The notes: generated by a model from the sequence alone, not told the origin. Positions 34,080 through 46,404 are shown, counted from the stretch's first letter. The stretch: 64,000 nt of DNA from Silene conica (GCA_029255685.2 CM055313.2:69108641-69172640), one strand, 5' to 3'. Numbers and translations: made by a program.

Positions 34080-36540
34080 TTACAGTTTCTCGAAAACCTC
34101 CTTGTAAACAACATTCGTTGTTGTATTAGTCATTCCTCCTTCTTCATCAAGAAGTAGCACTTTTAGACCTTTCTTAATCGTAACCCTAGATATAGCAACG
34201 TACAATTGGCCATGGGTAAAGACTGGTTTTGGAAGATAAAATCCAAAACGGGATAGAGATTGACCCTGACTTTTGTTAATAGTCATAGCGAAGCAAACTC
34301 CTTAAGGAAACTTTCTTCTTTCAAACTTAATTGGGAACCTCGTTTGATCGGAAGGAGTCAAGGTGATGCGGGGAATATAGACATTGCTTCCGATATGACT
34401 GCCAGAAATAACTGTTGCACTAATAACGCGATTTCCTTGTTGTTTGACCTCCATTCGGGTGCCATTGCACAAACCATTTGCTTGGTCAATGTTTCTTAAA
34501 AGCATCACTATAGCTCCAACTTTCAGTCTTAATCTGTGATTGGGTAAACCGGAACATCTGATTGAGTTAAGAAACTCTGTAGAGTAAAGTTCTATGACCC
34601 CGCAATTAGTCTCTTCCTTACTTATTTCATCAGAGCTTAAGTAAACTTTTTCTTCCGTTTGAATTTGATCCAAGACATAATCGTTTACCTCCTCGACCAC
34701 ATCGTGAGTAGGTGCTAGTACAACTCTTTCAGTGAAGTACAGAGGGTCACCTAAGTGATGTTTTAAAGATGGGTACGTGTTATCTACAATAGTAGATATT
34801 AGATCTACACCAGGCTGTATAAGTATATCTTCTGGTAACTCGATGCTAGCTACTCCATCATTTGACCCACCTGCTAAGCCATCCCCAACTTCGAGAATCC
34901 ACTCTGAAAATTGTCGGATTTCATCAACATTTGATTGTGCACTTCCTACCTGAAGTCTCATATTTTTCGTGAGCTTCAAAACCTGAAATTTATTATATAT
35001 CTGAAACGGTCAGAAATGAATTACTATGTAAAAGTAAGTATTACATATGAAATTGTAGTAAGTCAAGGAAGAATTTTAAAAAACAGGCTCTAACCTTGCA
35101 ATATCTCCATAAAGGTGAGGAACAAATAGCAGTACCTACAATATCTTGCCTGCTTCCTTTAGGTATAACAGGCAAGACTTGTCGAAAATCACCGCCAAAC
35201 ACCACAACCTTCCCACCGAATGGTTTTTCAGGGTCTCCTTCTAGTGAAGTTCTCATAATATCTCCCATGCTTCTATCAAGAGCTTCAAAACAATAACGAT
35301 TGACCATAGGTGCCTCGTCCCATATGATCAGTTTTTCTCTTATTAACAGATCTGCCAAATCGGTTCCTGGTCGTATTCCATGACGGGTGGAATTTTCATC
35401 AATATTAATAGGTATGCTTTGTCGTGCGTGGGTTGTCCGCCCTCTTGGAAGAAGGATAGCTGCAATGCCACTTGAAGCCACCGCTATAACGATCTCACAT
35501 TTGGACCTTAGTCTAGCACATAAGGTTTTCCATAGGAAGGTCTTACCGGTTCCACCATACCCATAAACGAAGTAAACACCGCCTTGACCACAATTCACCG
35601 AGCTCATGATTTTTCTGTAAATTGATTTCTGTTCGTCGGTCATTGAAGAAGTGAAGACTTCATGTTACCTATTCAATTCATCCCTATCATAAGATAACTC
35701 ATCTGCCAAGAGCCTATTCGAGCACGTAGCAAGAATGTCAACGTCTGGATATGGCATGCTGTCGAACTTACGCAATGACCTGTCATTTCTTTGCAACCAT
35801 GATTCAATCTCGGATAGTGCGTAATGTTGCAGTTTCTCTTCTGTGAGTTGGAGATCCGTGTACACGAAAAGTGAACAAATCTCAATATATAAATGAGAAT
35901 GTTGCTATGAGGAGTTAAATAATAGCGTTTATAAAAATAAAATATTTGATAAATTACCTGGGTTACGTAATTCATTTCGTCTTCTGTGTAAGATATCATA
36001 TGATAATAACTTCCACGTCTCCTCCCACACCAACTCAGGTTTCACTAAGCTATTTGTGAGCAAAAGAGTTGCGAAAAGGTTCCTAAGATAAAACTCAGTC
36101 CCCCCAAAAAATTGCTTCTTTAATGGCATCAATATACTCTTTATCATCACCAAGTAAGCCTAGAGCGTAGCAGGCCTCTTTTAAAGTGGGGTTAGGGATA
36201 CCATTTACAGTACGAATGTCTTCATATGATTTAGGGCCTTTCACAAAGTTGAGTAGGGTTCTCAAATAGTACCTCTCACCACCATTTGGAGACATGTGAT
36301 ACATTCGGCCAAGAGTAAATCCTTTATGTCTTGGAGTTCATACCCTTTCTTTTTTTTTCAATACATATTGTTGAGGAAACTCCCAATACGTTAGATCTCT
36401 ACCATCAGATTTTAAATTATTATACTCCAACCAAGCGGTGAATTTTGTTCTACCACCGGAAGACCTTTCAACCAGTTCGTCGATTGGATCTTCGTCATGG
36501 AAAATAACATTGTGCTTATTAGGTAGGTGATAATCTAACC
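34080..36540 (-). pseudogene. Helitron PIF1-like helicase remnant
   Basis: On minus, pieces appear in order: the pre-helicase region (36304-35929; YYLRTLLNFVKGPKSYEDIR, TLKEACYALGLLGDD), then Walker A GYGGTGKT and the SSGIAAILLPRGRTTHARQS word (35643-35041, with Walker B LIIWDEAPM and GGDFRQVLPV), then the middle domain (34979-34302; LTKNMRL, LPNHRLRLKVGAIVMLLRN), and finally the C-terminal motif KSQGQSLSRFGFYLP / HGQLYVAISRV (34286-34080). This is the 5'-3' helicase half of plant Helitron RepHel. No Rep (HUH) half is seen. Several frame changes and one possible intron-like gap (35040-34980) split it. A cellular PIF1 is less likely given the ALGLLGDD and NTTTNVVYKEVF-type segments. Confidence 0.88.
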
Positions 36541-37804
36541 TTAAAACAGGGGGGTCCTATAGTGAATAGGAAATGCAAAAAATTCTCCAAACAGCTTCAC
36601 ACGGTGAAATGTAACGGCAGTCGTAGTATTGTTGGATTTAATCAACCTGATTTGGGTTTTGACTACCTATTCAAAAAGAGAAAGATAAAAATCATAAAAT
36701 ATTACATTTAATTGAAAACTCTTAAGTGAAAAAATATCAAGCAGAAGCTAATTAAATATAATTTAGTACCATGTTTAGGGTTTTGCTTACAATTAGGTTT
36801 TATTATTTTAAAGACAAATCAGGTTATATGTAGTGTGGGCTCATTTTTTCTCATAGTACTTGATGTGTATTATTGGCTCATTTATATTTGGAAAATTTTA
36901 AGTGTGTGGCATAATTCTAATGATTCTGATATGTTTTATGAGCGTAAAATTTTAATTCGATTTTTTTATATCTTAAACGTGATTCAATTGTATTAAAATC
37001 TTTTTATTATAAAATCATAAAATTTAGAATAATAATCATATCAATTATTGATTATAAAGTCACAGTTATGTTGAGTTATTATTACGATTCCTTTTAATTT
37101 TATTGTTACATTGAAATTTTCAGCTGAAAATGGCCACCAATGCAGCAGCAGCACATTGGCCCAAGAACATGATATTTAATTATCGTTATTGTTAATTTCT
37201 GTACTTTATTATAATCGTTTCTTTACGTTGTCCTCATCTGGATGTCGTAGTCTCTCTTCTTTTGGAGTTAATTTCAGTTTTCATTAATTCAATTATGTTC
37301 AGTGCAGAAAAGTTCAGGTCGATTCAGCTTAGTTCATTTCAGATCAATTTAGTCAATTTTGTATCATATATAAGTTAAGCTCAGTTCAAGTCTATTAAAA
37401 TCAGTTCAGAGTAATTCAGTTTAGTTAAGTCAGTTCTAATCTGTACTTTATTGTGAAATTGTATGGGTAATTGTGTTTCTGCCATGATTTATATAGTTCT
37501 ATTCGTGTATAAGATTAAATAAAGTGGGTCGGATCGGGTTGATAGAATAAATTGAGGTGGATGGTTGACATTTCATTGTGATGTTGTTAGGTATCCCTCA
37601 TTCCCGATCATTGTTAACCTTTTTTATTATTTTGTGAGGGATATTGTAAGGACTGTAGATAAATGATTGAGACGAAGGGATATATTATGCTATTGTCGTT
37701 CATATGGGTTGAGTTTTTATCTTGTGAAGTGAGAATTTGATTCATTTGAGTGTGCCCAATTGCTCTGTTTCCCTTTCCCTTGTAGTTCGAATGACGAGTA
37801 TTGG
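36541..37804. other. Intergenic DNA, no gene seen
   Basis: AT-rich. TTCAGTTCAG/TTAGTTCA-like degenerate words recur at 37270-37440. I see no exon. Confidence 0.45.
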
Positions 37805-37860
37805 GCTTAGCGACCTTTGTCGTCTTTAAAAATAAGTGTAGACAACCCCGTGATTTTAAA
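37805..37860 (-). repeat. Right copy of the inverted repeat
   Basis: CCTTTGTCGTCTTTAAAAAT and CAACCCCGTGATTTT pair with 33655-33710 with about five mismatches over about 50 bp. The two copies enclose 4.1 kb with the helicase remnant. Confidence 0.6.
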
Positions 37861-38033
37861 AATAAGGCATGTCCCATTTGTGTACTACCCTGATGTTGAT
37901 CTGGCTAACACGAATCCCATACTTGAGGTCGCTAATAGTCAAAAAAGTTGTCATAGCCATTTTGATATGATTAACGTGAGAAAAAAATCGTGAGAATTGC
38001 AGAAATTCTTTAGATTGAGTTGTATAAGGATGT

Positions 38034-38625
38034 GTAATCAGAATAAAAAAAAACCTAAGTTCTCTCTCTAATTCTCTCTCTAAAAAAAAAGAAAAACCTA
38101 AACCCAATTCAACATCTTGGGGGCTGCCGTCTACCTTTCTTGGGTGGAGGTAAGCCCCAAATTTTCCTTTTTGTTCTTCTTATTTAATTTTTTACGCTAA
38201 TAACTCCTTGCCTCTCCTTTATTGGAGAATTTTTCTCACCTTTGTTTGAGTTTTGTTCTCACCCTTGTGTGAGTTTTTCCCTCTATTTGAGAGGTTCAAG
38301 ATTAAGTGGAAGATCGGCGCCTTCATTGTTGATCCTATGGAGATAAAACTACTGTCAGATTGCTCGCTACAAACTTTTTGGTCAAAAGAACTTGATTTTT
38401 GTCAATGCTTTAGAAAATTTGGAGACCCTCTTGAGAAAAACCACCGAAGGCGATATGTTAGAGGATGTGCAGAAGCGTCTCATGAGCCCATCAAGTTTAG
38501 AAATTTTCTGTTGATCGAGAATATAGTTTATTTGATTTTAATCGTTTTGTGTTCTGTCATTCTTGACATAGGTTGTAACTACCATGCGACTTTTAATTAA
38601 TGAAACGATTTTTCCCTTCAAAAAA
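38034..38625 (+). mobile_element. Internally deleted non-LTR (L1-like) insertion, 16-bp TSD
   Basis: A perfect 16-bp target duplication AGTTGTATAAGGATGT (38018-38033, 38626-38641) and a short A-tail (CAAAAAA, from about 38619) mark target-primed insertion. The front has an L1-5'UTR-like CT/A-rich leader and GGGGGCTGCC word. The end (TTTTAATTAATGAAACGATT) is typical of plant L1 3' ends. The middle holds a 115-aa open stretch (38253-38600) with no domain I recognise. At 592 bp it cannot be autonomous. A SINE is an alternative, but no tRNA-like A/B boxes stand out. Confidence 0.75.
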
Positions 38626-38641
38626 AGTTGTATAAGGATGT

Positions 38642-40002
38642 ATAGGTAGGGTATATAAATTGATTAAGGGGATGAGTTGGTTGCAGAATGGAACACTCTT
38701 AATATTTTATAAGTTTAGTCAATAATATTATTCAGCCGTGTTACTATTATATTACTTTCATTGTGATATTTAGGATTTGTTAAATTAGGGGTTTACAATT
38801 TACCGGTGTATTTATGGAATGGAATATTTGCATTTTACATATTTTATAAGTTTTGTCAATAATATTTATCGAATAGTTTTGATTTGGACAGATTTATGTT
38901 GAGTAGTGTATTTGCATTAGACTTCTGTTCAGCCGTGAATTATGGAAAGACTGTTCAGCCGAGTTACTATTATATTATTTTCAATGTGATATTTAAGATT
39001 TGTTAAATTAGGAGTTTACAATTTAGTCGGTTGTATTTTATGGAATAAAATATTTGCAATTATGGAATGGAATATTTGCAATTTACTCTGTTTACAATTT
39101 ACTCAGTTATATTATTTTATAAGTTTAGTCAATAATATTTATCGAATAGTTTTGATTTGGAAAGATGTATGTTGAGTAGTGTATTTGTATTAGACTTCTG
39201 TTCAGACGTGAATTATGGAAAGATTGTGTACAACCTTTAATTCGAAGAATGATTATATTTAGGGAATAAAATCAAAGATTTACACGGTTTAAAAAATTGG
39301 CTATTACGTTTAAAATTTCCGAACAATATTTATATTTATGGAAGATTTAAGGAATATTTAGTGGACTATTTGTGGAAATTTAGGGAATCTCGGTTTTAGA
39401 CGTTTTTATTTTAATATTATAATAATATTATAATATTATAATACATAAAAATATATGACTTGGCATAAATTAAGGGTTCTCATTATTCTACAAAACTGTT
39501 TTTTGTGAGGGTGAATGTGAGTGCGAGAAAGAGTGAACGATTTTTTATGAGGGTGAATGTGGGTGTGAGAAACAGTGAACGGTGAAATATTATTGCGCCA
39601 GTGCGCCATGTATGCAGTTAGACATTTTGCTTTTATAGTAATAATGATAATGATGATTACACCCACTATTCTATACTAGAAATAACACCATCAAGCAATC
39701 AGGTAAGAAGGGTAGATTGAGCATGGGTTTTCATTATCCACGACCTATATAAAATTAGGAATTCTCAAGTATCATCAAGATGTTTAAGCTACCAAGTGAC
39801 AAGAGCAATATATATTTACACCACAAAAGCGTTACAATTTTGCACGGAACTTACATAAGTTTAATTTCATCCATAAATAAGTAATACTCGGTATGGTTAT
39901 GATTTCATCGGTTTTACACTATCTGTGTCTAATACAGCATTACACAAAACTGACTGCTATTTATGTTCCTTTGATTGCATTTTCTAAACCTACTTGTGAG
40001 CA
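38642..40002. other. AT-rich DNA with dispersed direct repeats, no gene
   Basis: A block of about 100-130 bp containing AAGTTTAGTCAATAATATT, CAGCCGTG, TTACTATTATATTA and GGAATGGAATATTTGCA recurs in shuffled, shortened form at about 38700-39220. A short duplication (TTTTTTGTGAGGGTGAATGT-like) lies at 39498-39570. I see no coding signal. Confidence 0.5.
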
Positions 40003-40359
40003 GCCGGTCCTAAGTATTTGGAGGTTCTGGGCGAAGTTGTAAAATTGGGCCCTAGCTTTAATTTTTTTCTAGATGAGGTTGGTTCTTGAAAATTTTTAAA
40101 AAATTTAGTAGAAAAAATGATTTTGAAACTAAAATATAAGTAAAAGATATTAAATGGATAAGCCTATGGAGGAATAGAACACGTGACCTCTTGACACTTT
40201 GTAACCTGAAATACCACTAGATTCCTTACCATAACATACATTTTACATGTGATAAATTCTATTTTAAAAATAACATCCACTTAATTTTATAATAATGAGC
40301 CCTTTCAAATTTGGACCCTTGTTAAATACCAACCCTAATATCCCATAGTGCCGGCCCTA
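40003..40359. mobile_element. hAT-like MITE with 8-bp TSD
   Basis: CTTGTGAG flanks both sides (39995-40002, 40360-40367). The left end CAGCCGGTCC and the inverted right end TAGGGCCGGCAC fit a CAGGGCCGGNNC hAT terminus with small changes. The element is 357 bp and non-coding. Confidence 0.75.
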
Positions 40360-40789
40360 CTTGTGAGTTATGAGTGACTGTAAAAATTTCGGAGTGCCAT
40401 GACGGTGATTAAATTCTTTGAAGCATTATTTCTAGAAACCAACTTGATTATCAAACTTTAAACAATGACTATCTAAGTAGTAAATGAATAGTAGCCAAAT
40501 AATATAAAGCTTACAAGTTACACCATCATGCCATTGCCATTTGCCAGCACAATTTCAGATGTCAAAGGATTTATTTAGGATTGACCCGATCTCACCAAAA
40601 CGAGGTTGAAGTTTTACTAAAATAGTACGGGAGTAATAGTTTATGAATGAAGAGACATACATTAGACAATTATAGAGTAATAACCAACTTACATTTAATT
40701 CCACGATTGATTATCGATTTTTGTGTATGTGCGTAGCTGCTAATTTAATCGTAGTTGATTAATAATAGGGTTGTGCATTTTTGTGGATA
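40360..40789. other. Intergenic DNA, no gene seen
   Basis: Ordinary AT-rich sequence up to the Helitron start at 40790. No repeats or ORFs worth noting. Confidence 0.4.
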
Positions 40790-40892
40790 TCTCTATCTAT
40801 AAAAGGGAGGACATTTCAAGCGTTTTGATTGGCTGAAATTTTCCTTTTTTTTTTTAACTCAAAAAGCAACCCCGCATTTCCTTTTGAATTAA

Positions 40893-41989
40893 CTAGTTTT
40901 ATGCCCGTACAAAAAATGTACGGGTTTATTTCTAAAAATTTCGTAAATATATTAAAAAACTAGTACAAATATAATTTAATATGAACTTAAATGAGAAATA
41001 TATAAATTATGAATTCGGGGATGATTTTAACTCCAAATAATTGATTTACTGGTATAATTAATTTTTTTTAATGATTATATAAATTGAAATAAATAATCAT
41101 GACATTATGAAATAAATTTGAACCATATAAAATAGATAAAGAAATTGTATTGTATTTCTATATCTTACCCTTTAAATAACTTACTCTCTAAATGAAAGTA
41201 AAATGATAGATATATTTCTAATAGCAATCTCTTAAAATTTATGGATGATTTTATAAAGAAAATAATAATGTATTGTTATTAAGACCATATTTTTACTCGA
41301 TGTTAATGTAGCTTTAATTGACTAATTCTCGAAGGTTGTTATATTTTCTTAAAAATCGTAAATTTATATTTTTTTTTTGTTAATTTAATGGGTTGGGTTT
41401 ATTTGATCTTATTCAAAAAAAATTGATCTACGTTTCTTTCATTTTTTAATCTACGTTTTTTTGTTAATTTTTATTTTTTTAATTTTTTTAATTTTTTTAA
41501 TTTTATTGGGTTGGGTTTATTTGATCTTATTCAAAAGTCTTTGATCTACGTTTCTTTCATTTTTTAATTTACGTTTTTTTGTTAATTTTTATTTCGTGTA
41601 TTTTTTCAGTTTTTTTTAGATATACGTATGTTTGTTAATTTTTAACCCTTTGTATAATTTTTTTCGTTTTTTTTTTCGTTTTTCATACCTCTAAATATTG
41701 GTTAATTACTTCTAATTGTCCAACTTTTTTTAATAGTGTTGAATTTTATGTTTCTGGGTAGAATTTTAGTGATTTTTTTATTTTCGAATTTGGAGTAAAG
41801 TTATTTTTTTTATTATGGAGATAAAAATTATTTGTAACTTTAGACGTTAAATGGAGAAAAGTAAAATGAAGAAAAATTAAAGCTCCTTGTGTGAGTGGTG
41901 GGACATGGCGAGAAAGAAGGTTTTTAGTTTCCTAAAATTAAGCAACCAATGAAAAAGCGGGAAAAGTTGTTCCTTTTATAGATAAGGGA
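40893..41989 (-). mobile_element. Non-autonomous Helitron H1, nested in H2
   Basis: On minus it starts A|TCCCTTATCTATAAAAGG (41989) and ends with a hairpin (CCCGTACA / TGTACGGG, 40907-40924), then CATAAAACTAG|T (40893). Inside, a block of about 120 bp beginning GGGTTGGGTTTATTTGATCT occurs twice (about 41390 and 41510). It is in the opposite orientation to H2. Confidence 0.8.
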
Positions 41990-43724
41990 TTTAATCTAAA
42001 ACCGTATATAATAAAACGGCATTGTATATTTTTGTTGACCCCAACTATTTCTGAGCTTGTAAAAATATATATTTTGGGCTAATAGACAACCATAAAAACA
42101 TGGATCGATATAGATGCATGAGTCGACAATATCACCTAATAATAATTATTACTCGTATTATTTTATGTAGCCTTAATTTACCATTTCGCAAAATTCTACT
42201 TTACGACGGTCGCACATGCGACCAGTAGTAAAGTGATCACATTTAGATACGTAGTGACCACTTTTGATTAAATAGTGACCTTTTTTTCATATTTTTGGAA
42301 ATATATATATTTTTAGGATTTATTTTTCATCAAAATCTTAAAATTTGGGCTCATGTTAAATTTAATGTATATGTTTATATAATATATAAATTTGCTTTAA
42401 TACATTTTAATTGTCACAAATTATAGAGTAATACGGTCTCATATAAAAAGTTGTTCCTTCAGTGCTAATAAACGATTTTTCTTTTTATATACTCCCTCCG
42501 TCCCGGTCATTTGTTATCTATTTCCATTTTGGGGTGTATCATTGAATTGTTATCTATTTCCATTTTTGGCAACTTTTTGTGGATGACATTTGATTACATG
42601 TGGAGCCATATAATTTGTGTGGTCTAAATTCATTTACACTTCTTTTCTTAATCTTTGTGTCAAAAGCAATAGATAACAATTGAACGGGACGGAGGGAGTA
42701 TGTTAATCGTCTTATGGTATGAGAGTATGAGACCGTTCATACAAAAATTCCAATTTAATTTTAATTGTCAAGGTATCCAAGAGGTTAATTTTCCGGAATT
42801 GTAATTTTTTTTTTGTTATTAAAATTTGTTGTCCCCTATATAGATTTCCGATTTTTTTAATATTTTCTTTTATTGTAAGGTTGAATGTGATTAATTTTTT
42901 TTTTTATCATATGCTTTTAAACATATTAATATGTATATGAAAAATAATAAGAAATGAGGAGGGAAGGTAATTAATTAGAGAGAGAGTAAGTGGATAAAAA
43001 AAAAAAATTAATCACATTCAACCTTACAATAAAAGAAAATATTAAAAAAATCGGAAATCTATATACGGGACAACAAATTTTAATAACAAAAAAAAAATTA
43101 CAATTCCGGAAAATTAACCTCTTGGATACCTTGACAAATAAAATTAAATTGGAATTTTTGTATGAACGGTCTCATACTCTCATACCATAAGACGATTAAC
43201 ATATATAAAAAGAAAAATCGTTTATTAGCACTGAAGGAACAACTTTTTATATGAGACCGTATTACTCTATAATTTGTGACAATTAAAATGTATTAAAGCA
43301 AATTTATATACTATATAAACATATACATTAAATTTAACATTAGGCCCAAATTTAAGATTTTGATGAAAAATAAATCCTAAAAATATCAATATTTCCGAAA
43401 ATATGAAAAAAAAAAAAAAAAAAAAAACAAATGGTCACTATTTAATCAAAAGTGGTCACTACTTATCAAAATGTGATCACTTTCCTACTGGTCGCATGTG
43501 CGACCGTCGTAAAGTAGAATTTTGCGAAAATGTAAATTAAGGCTACATAAAATAATACGAGTAATAATTATTATTAGGTGATATTGTCGACTCATGCATG
43601 TATATCGATCCATGTTTTTATGGTTGTCTATTAGCCCAAAATATATATCTTTACAAGCTCAGAAATAGTTGGGGTTAACAAAAATATACAATGCGATTTT
43701 ATTATATACGGTTTTAGATTAAAT
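41990..43724. repeat. Long palindrome, about 0.7 kb arms, 90-bp spacer
   Basis: The left arm is 41990-42905 (about 0.7 kb without the Stowaway insert) and the right arm is 42996-43724. Matching landmarks include AATCTAAAACCGTATATAAT at 41992 with its complement ending at 43722, CGACGGTCGCACATGCGACC near 42206 with its complement near 43500, and GTAAGGTTGAATGTGATTAA near 42876 with its complement near 43012. The arms look more than 95% identical by eye. A transcript would fold into a long near-perfect hairpin, a possible source of small RNAs. Confidence 0.9.
42492..42698. mobile_element. Stowaway (Tc1/mariner) MITE
   Basis: The CTCCCTCCGTCCC termini are perfectly inverted (GGGACGGAGGGAG at 42686-42698) with TA on both sides (42490-42491, 42699-42700). 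It is present only in the left arm of the palindrome, so it inserted after the palindrome formed. Confidence 0.95.
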
Positions 43725-44070
43725 ATTATAGATTAAAGGTGTAACAAATGAAAAATAACTGATTTCAGGTAACTGATTTCTCAAGTGCTGCCTTAGGTAC
43801 CCATTTCAAGTTGCTTATTTGTTCAATACCAAACACTTACAAAATATCAAGTAGCTGTAATTTTGGTCAAATAACCCAATTTTGTCATATAAACTAGCTA
43901 CCTGAAGTGTCTTGCGAAATAGAGCCTTTATCACGGACATTTCTATGTGCCAAAATGCGAAAATTACAAATGAATCTTGGAATTTTAAATTTGCAACAAT
44001 AACAAATGTAACAATTAAGTGAAACTGGTTTATTGTATCCCGTGCAATTGTTGCACGGGTATAAAACTAG

Positions 44071-45780
44071 TTTATTCAATTATAGACATGGTTTAACAAT
44101 TGTTCTCATTCTAATTGTTACGCCACTTTTCAACCAGCAACGAATCACCACCTAACGAATGTGGCACGACCACCAGATGCGCACTGCAACCCACAACAAA
44201 AAAACATTATGCATGGCAAAAATAAAATATTTGTCCTATGCCCGTATATTTTATAATTATTTTAAAATACTTAAGACGATTAGTAGCTGATAAAAATACT
44301 TAAGACGATTAGTAGCTGATAAAAATATATGTATATTTTAAAAATTATACTTATGGTTTAAATTCGAAGTTCCTAACCATCATAATGAACCCAAGTTATT
44401 ATTAGTTCAACCTTCTAACTACCCAAAAAAATTCGACCATATAATATAAACCCTATCGTTTTTATGTACATACATTTAAGACAAAGTTACATATTTTCGT
44501 TAATTTCCAACTCCCTACAATTTTAATTTGTTGATTTTCAGTATTTGAATCCTTTAATTTTCGACAATTTATATATATCATTATTATATTTTGGTATTCA
44601 CTTTTTGTTCATGTTTTATACTCATCGTTATTCAATTTAATCATTTTAGTTGCACATGTTAAAGTAATATTGTATTAAAAACTTCCTTAATCTTGGAATA
44701 TACTCCATCTGTAAAGTCTACCAGGCGTCTCAATCATATTATTATATTTAATTTATGCCTTTAATTTATCTAAAATTAGCTAACTTATTATCAATGATAA
44801 TCAATGATTTAGTTTTCATAGTTAAATTTGAAGTTAAGACTTTGGAAGATTTCATATTTTATTGTGTAATTATAAATTATAACATTTTTTAATTAATGAA
44901 AGTGGAGAAGAGATTAAATTTATGAAAGTTTGAAGGAAGTAATTAATTATGTATCAAGAGCATGGTGATTAGGTTCACCAATGGTGAACCCTACTCTAAT
45001 TAATTTTTTTCTCTTTGTAATTTTCATCAATCAATAAGAGTCCTCTAAAAATTATTTCTTTTATAGTAAAAGCATTTGTCACAAATGGTCTCTAGTGCCA
45101 GATATTTATTTTAGCTAATTAAGCGCGCATTTCTTTCATGGTGAGTATAGATCTGCTTTTGCCAGCTATGTTCAATAGTCTAAAGGTTCATGTTCTTTTG
45201 GAATGAAATTGGTTAAATTGATGAATTGATTGAATTGACCTGTACTAAAATTATTTGATCTCAGCTGGATAAACCTGAACTAATATCATCTGATCTGAGT
45301 TGAACTAAACTAAAATTATCTGATATTAGCGGAGTAAACCTGAACTAAAATGATTTGATCTGAGTTGAACCGAAAGACCTGAACTATCCGTAACTGAAAT
45401 GAAAACCTAAAATTAAGTTAAAAAGGAACCATTGGCCTTTTTAACTTCCCCCTTATTGAGTTCATCTTCAATGTATTGCATTCTTTGAGTATTTATTAGG
45501 TTTGCTAACGTTAGTTATTCGATCAACCCTTATTCTCATCAGCGAGATCGTTTCGTATGCTACAATATCCGATTACTCGTACATATGCGATACAAATTTA
45601 TGAATTATTGGACTGTGAATAAGTTCTGTGACAAATGGAATAGTTGACTAAAAGCAAAATAAATACAATAAATTTAGGATAATCAAATGAACAGAACTTA
45701 TTGAAACAAAATTCATATAGGAGAAATATTTGAATGATGAAACAGATAGACGATATATTTGGGACGATATGATGACGTAA
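44071..45780. other. Intergenic DNA downstream of the host gene
   Basis: AT-rich sequence. A 27-bp direct repeat (ATACTTAAGACGATTAGTAG word) lies at 44264-44325. Diverged TGAACTAAAATTATCTGAT-like words recur at 45240-45400. I see no second gene. Confidence 0.45.
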
Positions 45781-46404
45781 TCAGTCGAACTTAAGCCCTG
45801 TATGATGAAGAATAAAAGCATTGCCATCATCATCGAAGTAAGCCGTAAGTGTGCGCATGAATTGACGCGAACGAATGACTTTGTTTAAAGACAATAAACT
45901 TACTTCCATTACAAACTTGAAATATATAGTTGACTTATCCGTCCTAACCTTAAACAAGTTTTCAGGAGCCCAACCAACGTCTGTACAATTAACCACATGA
46001 TCGGGGAGGAGAGTGGTCTCTCCAGGCCCCTGGACAAGAGTTTTGCCGTCGGTATTGTAATTAATAAGATCGCCGTAGTAATTACTGTATCGCGAGAAAG
46101 TAATGCGCAGGACACGAATGTTGTACTTGATGCTCTTGTAACGGTCAGGGTTGCGAAGGGTGATGCTGTAGTGGAGGAGATTGCTTTTTATGGCCGCCGT
46201 TGTATTCTCAACTGCATCGAGTGTGAGTCGGGTCAGGTGCACTTGTGGATCTGGCATACGGATCAGCGGCCATATCACCAGTCCGAGTAGGATCGATGAG
46301 GCTATGATTTGTGCAGCTAGAATGCTGTAGGTGTGAAGTTGGTTTAGGAAGATGACTTTGTTTTTGGCTTGAGATTTTGTAGTCGAACCCCAAATGCAAG
46401 ACAT
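45781..46404 (-). CDS. NDR1/HIN1-like (LEA2-type) membrane protein
   Basis: This is a single-exon gene of 207 aa, the usual size for the family. The chosen start (ATG 46404, context AAAACAATG) gives MSCIWGS; an upstream in-frame ATG at 46443 would add 13 residues. A short cytosolic N-terminus is followed by one membrane segment (about residues 28-48, ILAAQIIASSILLGLVIWPL), then an extracellular LEA2-like beta domain with VHLTRLTLDAV, ITLRNPDRYKSIKYN (the NHL NPNK-like position) and one NCTD glycosylation site. Family members sit in the plasma membrane and several act in pathogen response. The substrate or partner is unknown. It is the only convincing host gene in the window. Its 5' flank is interrupted about 135 bp upstream by a (TA)n tract and a 13 kb MULE, so its promoter may be altered. 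Confidence 0.8.
   Translation of the reverse strand: MSCIWGSTTKSQAKNKVIFLNQLHTYSILAAQIIASSILLGLVIWPLIRMPDPQVHLTRLTLDAVENTTAAIKSNLLHYSITLRNPDRYKSIKYNIRVLRITFSRYSNYYGDLINYNTDGKTLVQGPGETTLLPDHVVNCTDVGWAPENLFKVRTDKSTIYFKFVMEVSLLSLNKVIRSRQFMRTLTAYFDDDGNAFILHHTGLKFD

Larger units (their letters stand above)
40790..44070 (+). mobile_element. Non-autonomous Helitron H2 with nested insertions
   Basis: The 5' end is A|TCTCTATCTATAAAAGGG at 40790. The 3' end is a hairpin (CCCGTGCAA / TTGCACGGG, 44039-44059) followed by TATAAAACTAG|T at 44070. The A|TC...CTAG|T frame with a subterminal hairpin is diagnostic of Helitrons. Inserted in it are Helitron H1 (40893-41989) and a Stowaway MITE (42492-42698). Most of its own body is one long palindrome. 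There is no Rep or helicase sequence. Confidence 0.8.

Noticed and set aside
34080-36540. A cellular PIF1 helicase gene
   Set aside because: The segment order and pre-helicase words are those of Helitron RepHel, and the frame is broken in several places.
42990-43190. 66-aa Lys/Ile-rich ORF
   Set aside because: Lies in the right arm of the palindrome, has AT-rich composition, and no similarity was noticed.
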